A stretch of DNA of 11,381 nucleotides from Caldifarciminota bacterium UBA6260 (GTDB lineage: Bacteria > Hydrothermota > 32-111). Below are positions 6,397 through 11,381 of the stretch, piece by piece (within the stretch, counting starts at the first letter, position 1; the number at the start of each line of letters is the position of its first letter). The stretch lies in assembly GCA_002441125.1 (NCBI GenBank), contig DJVI01000016.1, positions 1 to 11,381 of the forward strand, read 5' to 3'. The position numbers and the translations under genes were made by a program. The notes under the pieces were generated by a model, which did no database searches, was not told where the DNA came from, and was given only the letters and a program-made list of their open reading frames with translations.

Positions 6397-7775
6397 ATTT
6401 CCTCCTTTACTTCGAACTCTCTTCTCATCCTTATAAATTTGTTAAAATCTTTTCTGTTTGTTATATCTTCGAAAGAGATTTTAACATCAGGTTCTTCACA
6501 ATCGTATTTTCTGAAAATCTCTTTCAGATTTTTCGTAAGAATATCTTTTTCAAAAAAACTCTCTTTTTCATCTTTTTTCAACTCTATCATCACAAGGATC
6601 TCTTCTGGTGATTTTTCAAAAACTTGATACTCCTCAATCTTTTCAGAACTTGAGATTATAGCTCTTGAAATGTAATCTGGAGATATGAAATTTAAGCCTT
6701 TCCCATCCTTCCTTTTACCATAGAACAGATGGTCGTTTCTTCCTACTATTTTTTCTATAACTCTGAAATTCGATCCGCAGGAACACTTTTTAGGACTTAT
6801 AGTTATAACATCGTTTAGATTGTACCTTATTATAGGTTGTCCCCATTTATGGAGATCAGTTATTACAAGTTTTTCACACTCCTTTCCAGGTTCGGTAACA
6901 CTCAGATCCCTGTTTAAAGTTTCAACATAAACGAGATCCTCATTTATATGCAGCTTTTCCTTTTCACAAGTTATACCTATTGGTCCCTCAGTTGCTTTAT
7001 AAATTTCATGTATTGGGCAATTAAAGACATTCTTTAAAAAATCTCTTACATCTGGATGCAAAATCTCAGCGTAGGAGATTATTCTTTTTGGTTTTACTTT
7101 ATATTTACCTTTTATAATATTTTTTGCAATAAGTTTCAAAATAGATGGTGGTCCTGAAATTATATTAGGGTTTAAATCTTCAAGTTTTTTCATAATGTTT
7201 TCTATACTGTCAAGTTGACTGATATAAGTTAGTTTGTTTCCCAAAATGTTAAGATTGAATGCTGGTGCACTTACTCTCAAAATGAAAGCTACATTCATCT
7301 TTTCACCTTCAGGGAAATCAAACCTTGAAAGGAATGCAGCCCTCATATACATCTCTTCCCTTCTTGTGACAATCTCAACTCCCTTGTTCCCACTCGTCCC
7401 TGAGGACATCCCAATGTTGAGTCCCTTTAACCTTCTTGAAAAATCCCTACTCTTCTCAACCTCACCACAAAAATTTATTATCTCTTCTTTTTTTAATCCC
7501 AAAGTGTTGTAATCTGAAAGATTATCCATCATTATCTTTTTGTTTATTATCGGAAGTTTATCAAAATCTTTCAAATCGTAATTTTTATAAAGTTTTCTAA
7601 AAAATTTAGAATTCCTAAAAGCGTAATCAACAATAAACTGCCTTTTAACCTTTTGATAATTCTCTATATCCCTTTTGGAAAAATGTTTGAACCTATATTT
7701 TGAAAGTAAAAAGAAAAGAAAAAAATTTGTTGTTTCAAAATCAGAAAAATAATCTTTCAATCTATTCAAAATCAT
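6393..7775 (-). CDS. PaaK/CoF390-synthetase-like adenylate-forming enzyme
   Basis: This ~460-residue enzyme belongs to the adenylate-forming superfamily, in the phenylacetate-CoA ligase/coenzyme F390 synthetase branch (COG1541). Visible motifs (numbered from ATG 7775): the glycine-rich phosphate loop SSGTSGNKG (124-132), YKATEG (259-264), the ribose-binding IRYNLND (316-322) and hinge region GRNDH. The CSCGS cysteine pair just after the ribose motif is also common in PaaK-type proteins. The enzyme should activate a carboxylate as an acyl-AMP and pass it to CoA or another acceptor; the substrate is not readable. The start is uncertain: TTG 7778 or ATG 7775, neither with a clear ribosome binding site. 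The gene begins 14 nt after the upstream stop and overlaps the membrane acyltransferase gene. Compared with PaaK (about 430 residues), it has a longer N-terminal part. Confidence 0.85.
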   Translation of the reverse strand: MILNRLKDYFSDFETTNFFLFFLLSKYRFKHFSKRDIENYQKVKRQFIVDYAFRNSKFFRKLYKNYDLKDFDKLPIINKKIMMDNLSDYNTLGLKKEEIINFCGEVEKSRDFSRRLKGLNIGMSSGTSGNKGVEIVTRREEMYMRAAFLSRFDFPEGEKMNVAFILRVSAPAFNLNILGNKLTYISQLDSIENIMKKLEDLNPNIISGPPSILKLIAKNIIKGKYKVKPKRIISYAEILHPDVRDFLKNVFNCPIHEIYKATEGPIGITCEKEKLHINEDLVYVETLNRDLSVTEPGKECEKLVITDLHKWGQPIIRYNLNDVITISPKKCSCGSNFRVIEKIVGRNDHLFYGKRKDGKGLNFISPDYISRAIISSSEKIEEYQVFEKSPEEILVMIELKKDEKESFFEKDILTKNLKEIFRKYDCEEPDVKISFEDITNRKDFNKFIRMRREFEVKEEM

Positions 7776-7789
7776 CAAATAGTTTTCTT

Positions 7790-8227
7790 TTACTTTTTAT
7801 CCTCATCCTTTTCAACCAACTTTTCCTGAACTTCTGGAACATATTTGAAAAAACCAGTAAAAAGGAAAGATAAAAAGAAACCAAAAAAGAATGAAGTAAA
7901 CAGAAGTTTTGTAAGGTTTGAAGATTTAACTTTATAATAGTTGTTCAACCTGTATTCAAAATCGTTAGCGGAGAGAGTAGAGTATGTCCCGTTGTCTTCA
8001 TAGTATAGCAACTTTTTTCTATCAAGAGCTTTTTGCATAAGATCGCCTTTAACATAAATTTCAAAATCGTTTGAACTCTTATCGAATTTAAGCATCATAT
8101 TCGTTGCAGTCCAATATATATCCTTATTCCCGAAAAAAGTGCCTAAAATATCTGCGATAAAAAAAGAACCAAAGACCAAAACACCTATAATCCCTAAAAG
8201 AAAGAGATTGTTAAATTTTCTCTTCAT
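7790..8227 (-). CDS. Small two-helix membrane protein with an outer domain, unknown function
   Basis: I do not recognise this 145-residue protein. It has a basic N-terminus, a membrane helix at about 8-31, a ~75-residue polar loop (about 32-106, rich in Asn, Asp, Lys and Tyr), a second helix at about 107-127 and a charged tail (EKLVEKDEDKK). The loop is probably extracytoplasmic because both ends are positively charged and would stay inside. I chose ATG 8227-8225, which has AAGGAG 5 nt upstream. A GTG at 8233-8231 would add two residues but forms part of that ribosome binding site. The gene starts 2 nt after the PAS gene stop and ends 14 nt before the adenylating enzyme, so it belongs to the same operon. 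Confidence 0.7.
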   Translation of the reverse strand: MKRKFNNLFLLGIIGVLVFGSFFIADILGTFFGNKDIYWTATNMMLKFDKSSNDFEIYVKGDLMQKALDRKKLLYYEDNGTYSTLSANDFEYRLNNYYKVKSSNLTKLLFTSFFFGFFLSFLFTGFFKYVPEVQEKLVEKDEDKK

Positions 8228-8229
8228 AT

Positions 8230-8568
8230 TCACTCCTTATTTCTATTAAAATGCTTGATATGAAAAGGTATCTCTAAAGATAGTTCATAAAAACCAGAAT
8301 ATTTACCATCGATATAAAATGGAGATTGGAAAATCAATTTTTTTACACCATTCTTTTCTATCGTGTAAACATTCTTTTCCTCTTTTTCCATAAGATTTTT
8401 CAATTTACTTTTCGCTGGTTCTGGATGACAATCTAAAAGTGAACTACCGATAACATCTCCATAATCTTTAAAAATATTTTTCGATTTTTCATTCATGTAT
8501 ATTATCTTCCCTTCTCTATCACAAACGGTTATCCCGATATTCAACTGATCAAAAAACTTTATATCCAT
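8230..8568 (-). CDS. Stand-alone PAS-domain protein
   Basis: This 112-residue protein is a single PAS domain with no output domain. The fold is seen in GITVCDREGKIIYMNEKSKNIF (the N-terminal strands and the 'N-x-A' region), then IGSSLLDCHPEP, and the later strands KKLIFQSPFYIDGKYSGFYELSLEI. The 'DCHPEP' segment recalls the PAS domains linked to DUF438 proteins (PAS_10-like), whose ligand is uncertain. It would be cytoplasmic and may sense a small molecule or redox state, passing the signal by protein contact. It appears to be the first gene of a five-gene unit (PAS, two-helix protein, adenylating enzyme, acyltransferase, serpin). There is no Shine-Dalgarno sequence; a -10-like TAAAAT lies 6 nt before the ATG, suggesting a leaderless message. 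Confidence 0.85.
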   Translation of the reverse strand: MDIKFFDQLNIGITVCDREGKIIYMNEKSKNIFKDYGDVIGSSLLDCHPEPAKSKLKNLMEKEEKNVYTIEKNGVKKLIFQSPFYIDGKYSGFYELSLEIPFHIKHFNRNKE

Positions 8569-8574
8569 ATTTTT

Positions 8575-8602
8575 ATTTTATCTTTTTTTTAAAATTTTAC
8601 AA
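8575..8602 (-). promoter_or_regulatory. Putative leaderless promoter of the PAS-to-serpin operon
   Basis: On the minus strand TTGTAA (8602-8597) is followed after 16 nt by TAAAAT (8580-8575), then 6 nt to ATG 8568-8566. The layout matches that before the gene starting at 2868. The 112-nt gap here (8569-8680) is over 85% A+T, so chance matches to a -10 box are easy. Confidence 0.4.
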
Positions 8603-8637
8603 CAAAAAAAATATATAAAACTGACAATTTTTAAATA

Positions 8638-8649
8638 TTATGATCATAA
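8638..8649. repeat. 12-bp perfect palindrome TTATGATCATAA, possible operator
   Basis: This self-complementary site lies between the Rieske gene stop and the PAS gene promoter. Part of it (GATCAT) pairs again with ATGATC at 8666-8671. It could bind a dimeric regulator or help end the Rieske transcript; in such AT-rich DNA it may also be chance. Confidence 0.25.
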
Positions 8650-8680
8650 AAGAATAATACAAAAAATGATCTAAAATCTG

Positions 8681-9637
8681 TTAAGGTAAAAAATCTTTGA
8701 AAAGTTCTTTATTTTTAACGATCCTTTTTCTGAATTCCATTATAGGTAAATCACCTTGAACTAAAAGATCATCAAAAATATTATGCTTTTGTGTTTCAAC
8801 AATTCTTTTATCCTGATGAAGTATTATTTTGTTAAAAGCCATTCCACTTTTTGCAACCAATCTATCAATAAATTTTATCTTACTCAATTTTATATAGAAT
8901 CTGATGTAAACTATGCTACTTTCTTTATCAACCGGGGAGAAAAAAGCGACAACCCTAACATTTTCCGAGATATGGTTCTGCCAAACATTTGGAAAGATGA
9001 ATTCAAGATAAATAGAACTATCTTCGATTTTTAACTCTTCAGGTTTTTTAGCTATAAATCCTTTCTCTTTTTCGTTGAAAACATAGAAAAAGAATTTATC
9101 CGAATCTATCCACTTCACAACAGGACCATTAACAACAGTTTTACCACTTTTTCCAATAGTATTGTAATGAACGAATGGGAGATGCATAACATCAAGTTGA
9201 TTTTCAACAGACCTTGTGAAAGGGACTCTCCATAATTCACCATAATCGGAGTATGAAAAACTTTCGTTAATATCGTCAAAAAATTTTGGGGCACTTTCAG
9301 GTTTTTCCTCTCCAAGCCATATCCATATGAAATCAAATTTCTCAAAAACATAATAATTTTTAACTCTAAATCTATCTTCAACTTTATATTTCCTGCCATA
9401 AGCGGGAATAACTGTTACTTTCCCATCACCGTAATATTCGAAACCATGAAAAGGGCATTGTAAATTCCCATTAACAACCTTTCCTTTTGAAAGTTTCGCT
9501 TTTCTATGGACACATATATCTTCAATACAGTTAACTCTGTTTTGAGCATCTTTCCAAAGAACTATATCTTTACCAAGCCTTTTCAAACCAACAGGTTTAT
9601 TTTTAAGTTGTGATGAAGGAAGTATAGCAAACCACAT
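8681..9637 (-). CDS. Rieske non-heme iron oxygenase (PaO/VanA-like)
   Basis: This 318-residue protein has both metal centres of a Rieske oxygenase alpha subunit. The [2Fe-2S] Rieske ligands are Cys42-x-His44 and Cys61-x2-His64 (CVHRKA ... CPFHGFEYYGDG). The mononuclear iron site is ENQLDVMHLPFVH, giving the bridging Asp149 and ligands His152 and His157; the QDKRIVETQ segment near the C-terminus may supply the third, acidic ligand. The overall form fits the single-protein branch (pheophorbide a oxygenase, vanillate O-demethylase VanA), which hydroxylates or demethylates an aromatic or cyclic substrate using O2 and an external electron donor. No reductase or ferredoxin gene is present here. GGGAGG lies 3 nt before the ATG, and the gene starts 12 nt after the DUF523-DUF1722 gene. 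The substrate is unknown. Confidence 0.9.
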   Translation of the reverse strand: MWFAILPSSQLKNKPVGLKRLGKDIVLWKDAQNRVNCIEDICVHRKAKLSKGKVVNGNLQCPFHGFEYYGDGKVTVIPAYGRKYKVEDRFRVKNYYVFEKFDFIWIWLGEEKPESAPKFFDDINESFSYSDYGELWRVPFTRSVENQLDVMHLPFVHYNTIGKSGKTVVNGPVVKWIDSDKFFFYVFNEKEKGFIAKKPEELKIEDSSIYLEFIFPNVWQNHISENVRVVAFFSPVDKESSIVYIRFYIKLSKIKFIDRLVAKSGMAFNKIILHQDKRIVETQKHNIFDDLLVQGDLPIMEFRKRIVKNKELFKDFLP

Positions 9638-9649
9638 ATTCCTCCCTTG

Positions 9650-10573
9650 CTAAATTAACTCTTCAGGAAATGGTTTAAAAATTGTCTGTTCTTTAAGGTA
9701 ATCTATGTCAAACCTTATTACATAAGATTTCAAAAGTATCAATGTTGTCAAAAGTCCGACTTTATCATCTTTAAAATCTTCAATATTTTTTAGAATAAAA
9801 TTTTTTTCTTCCTTTTTTAAAGAATCTTTAAAGTAACCAAAAATATGTAAAAGAGTGTTATAGTATGAATTCTTTCTATAATTGTTTTTAAGCCCTGATA
9901 AAAGTGTTTCACCATAACTTATGAAAACTTTTTCAACATCTTCTTTTTTTCGATTTGCTACTATCGTGCCAAGTTCTCTCAACATCTTTTGGTTATATGA
10001 TAAAAAAAGATACTTGTTCTGTGAATGGAATTTCACAAGTTCTTTCATCTCTTTTTTCAGATTTCTAAATCTTGATATTATAAAAATCTTTGTTAAAAAG
10101 TTTTCTTTAAGATAGATGTTGTTCAATCTCCCTTCCGATTCAACAGGAATATTTGTAAAATTGTTAACAACATCTTTAGCAAAAAAACCGGAACCTTTCT
10201 GTATCACAACATTTTTATCACTGAAAATTTTAACATCTTTTATACCACATGAAGGAGATCTATCCTTTAAAATGACCCCATCTATACTTTCCTTTTCAAT
10301 ATTCTTCAAAAATTTTTTAGAAAAATTTTCCATCAAAGAAGTTATATCCCTTTCAGTTTTATGCTGAATCAAAAAATTTTTCCCATCTTTTCTTACTATC
10401 CTTATTGGGTTTCTTGGAACACCGAGACCAATTTCAACTTCAGGGCAAACCGTAATGAATTCTACAAAATCAGACAACTTTTTTATAAACTTTTCTTCAA
10501 TAACAACTCCATTCCATCTACAAGCATCAAACCCAAGACATTTACTTACAAGAATTTTTGGTTTACTTTCCAT
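9650..10573 (-). CDS. DUF523-DUF1722 fusion protein (TudS-like plus YbgA-like)
   Basis: This 307-residue protein joins two known domains. Residues 1-~145 are DUF523: SKCLGFDACRWNG (Cys12, Cys18), CPEVEIGLGVPR (Cys43) and LKDRSPSCG (Cys109). DUF523 includes TudS, a [4Fe-4S] enzyme that removes sulfur from thiouracil, and conserved cysteines of this kind hold its cluster. Residues ~175-307 are DUF1722 (E. coli YbgA-like), seen in KFHSQNKYLFLSYN, the 'NTLLHIFGYFKDSL' helix and the end YLKEQTIFKPFPEEL. The same fusion is widespread in bacteria; the function of the second domain is not established. AAGGTG stands 5 nt before the ATG. The gene follows the flavoprotein gene by 66 nt and precedes the Rieske gene by 12 nt. 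A sulfur-removing role is an inference from TudS only. Confidence 0.9.
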   Translation of the reverse strand: MESKPKILVSKCLGFDACRWNGVVIEEKFIKKLSDFVEFITVCPEVEIGLGVPRNPIRIVRKDGKNFLIQHKTERDITSLMENFSKKFLKNIEKESIDGVILKDRSPSCGIKDVKIFSDKNVVIQKGSGFFAKDVVNNFTNIPVESEGRLNNIYLKENFLTKIFIISRFRNLKKEMKELVKFHSQNKYLFLSYNQKMLRELGTIVANRKKEDVEKVFISYGETLLSGLKNNYRKNSYYNTLLHIFGYFKDSLKKEEKNFILKNIEDFKDDKVGLLTTLILLKSYVIRFDIDYLKEQTIFKPFPEELI

Positions 10574-10639
10574 AAAAACACCTTTTTAAAAAAGTTTTTC
10601 AAATTCAACATTGAACTTACAAAACTTATACAAAAAATT

Positions 10640-11381
10640 TCAACAGCCACTTTCAACTGAAACTGATGAAGCTTCCTGATACTCTTTTAAAAGTGTATTA
10701 ATAAGTTCTTTCACCGACATTATTTTATCGACAAGATACGCATTCGCTCCACAGAAAGCGAAACCATTTTCTAACATTCCCTTTTTAGCGTTTGTCAAAG
10801 CTAATGCAATACAGTATGGGACTTTATTAAAATCACATGTTGATAAACATTTCCATGGACATTTGAATGGCTTTTTTATTCCAGAGAAAACATCCTCAAT
10901 GAATTTGTTTCTTATAGCTCTTCCAGGTAAACCTACTGGACTATCTATTATAACTATATCCTCTTTTTTACAATCAATATAAGTTTTTTTGAACTCATCC
11001 GATGCGTCACACTCGTATGTTGCAACGAACCTTGTTGCCATCTGCACACCTGAAGATCCAAGTTTGATGAATTTGTGAATATCGTATCCTGTATATATAC
11101 CACCTGCAGCTATAACAGGGACTTTTTTACCAAATCTTTGTTCAAAATCTTTTATCTCATCTATAACTTCAACAACCAACTTTTCGAGTTTGAAATCTGG
11201 ATCGAACAAATTCTCTTTTTTGAAGCCAAGATGTCCACCAGCCATAGGTCCTTCAACAACAACAGCGTCAGGGATTAAGTTATAATTCCTTTCCCAGTAT
11301 CTGAAAATTATCTTTGCAGCTTTTGCTGATGAAACTATAACTACAAATTTTGTTTCTGAATTTTTTAAAATTTCAGGTGAT
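10640..11381 (-). CDS. FabK/nitronate monooxygenase-like FMN oxidoreductase (partial, N-terminus outside window)
   Basis: The frame is open to the right edge, giving the C-terminal ~246 residues of a protein normally about 310-360 long. The Met at 11245 is internal: the conserved residues before it (DAVVVEGPM) continue into AGGHLGF, whose histidine is the catalytic or flavin-contacting one in nitronate monooxygenases. The FMN phosphate-binding strands follow: IAAGGIYTGYDI and LGSSGVQMATRFVAT, then SPVGLPGRAIRNKF. A cysteine-rich segment CPWKCLSTC...YC is followed by FAFCGANAYLVDKIMSVKEL, typical of a clostridial-type subfamily of COG2070. The family oxidises nitronates or reduces enoyl-ACP (FabK); the choice is not clear here. 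It seems to be upstream in a unit with the DUF523-DUF1722 and Rieske genes. Confidence 0.88.
   Translation of the reverse strand, partial: SPEILKNSETKFVVIVSSAKAAKIIFRYWERNYNLIPDAVVVEGPMAGGHLGFKKENLFDPDFKLEKLVVEVIDEIKDFEQRFGKKVPVIAAGGIYTGYDIHKFIKLGSSGVQMATRFVATYECDASDEFKKTYIDCKKEDIVIIDSPVGLPGRAIRNKFIEDVFSGIKKPFKCPWKCLSTCDFNKVPYCIALALTNAKKGMLENGFAFCGANAYLVDKIMSVKELINTLLKEYQEASSVSVESGC

Noticed and set aside
8228..8233. GTG start for the two-helix protein
   Set aside because: This GTG overlaps the ribosome binding site AAGGAG that fits ATG 8227.
9115..9399. Minus-strand 94-residue frame inside the Rieske gene
   Set aside because: It is a shifted frame within a gene that carries the intact Rieske and mononuclear iron motifs; no frameshift is needed to explain the gene.
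10574..10639. Small inverted repeat TTCAA-TG-TTGAA as a terminator or RNA element
   Set aside because: The loop would be two bases and the stem is short and AT-rich, with no T tract directly after it; it is better seen as chance.
11243..11245. Start of the nitronate monooxygenase-like gene at this ATG
   Set aside because: The frame continues upstream to the window edge and encodes the conserved VEGPM that precedes AGGHLG, so this Met is internal.

Overview
The window comes from an AT-rich bacterium (roughly 30% G+C by eye). Lysine, isoleucine and phenylalanine are abundant, and AGA and ATA codons are common. Several clues point to a diderm of the FCB superphylum or a nearby candidate phylum (WOR-3- or Hydrothermae-like): a type-A T9SS C-terminal sorting tail at the left edge, a lipoprotein signal on a serpin, and a type IV prepilin. 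The lineage is an inference; there is no rRNA or other marker gene here. No tRNA, rRNA, CRISPR array, insertion sequence or phage gene was found.

Layout: one truncated plus-strand gene (3-305, the C-terminus of a secreted T9SS cargo) converges on a long run of eleven genes, all on the minus strand. A strong 10-bp hairpin (339-365) separates the two directions and can stop transcription from both. Reading the minus strand in transcription order (right to left), I see three blocks.

(1) 11381-8681 is a redox block: a truncated FabK/nitronate monooxygenase-like flavoprotein, a DUF523-DUF1722 fusion (TudS-like plus YbgA-like), and a complete single-component Rieske non-heme iron oxygenase.

(2) 8568-3970 is a five-gene unit with overlaps or very short gaps: an orphan PAS domain, a small two-TM protein, a PaaK/CoF390-synthetase-like adenylate-forming enzyme, a multi-pass DUF1624/DUF418-like putative acyltransferase (translationally coupled to the adenylating enzyme by a GTGA overlap), and a serpin lipoprotein with an intact inhibitory hinge. 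This is the most unusual part of the window. A plausible but unproven reading is acyl activation plus transfer to an envelope molecule, with a protease inhibitor guarding the surface.

(3) 3848-370 holds a pair of envelope genes (a membrane protein with a pilin-like outer domain, overlapping a canonical type IV prepilin by ATGA). A four-TM cysteine-containing membrane protein then sits 2 nt from a NatA/NatB-type ABC exporter pair.

Most starts have a clear AGGAG-type ribosome binding site, and these sites correct three starts (1620, 8227, and GTG at 6396). Two block-leading genes (2868 and 8568) lack one and instead have a -10-like box 6-7 nt before the ATG, which suggests leaderless mRNAs.
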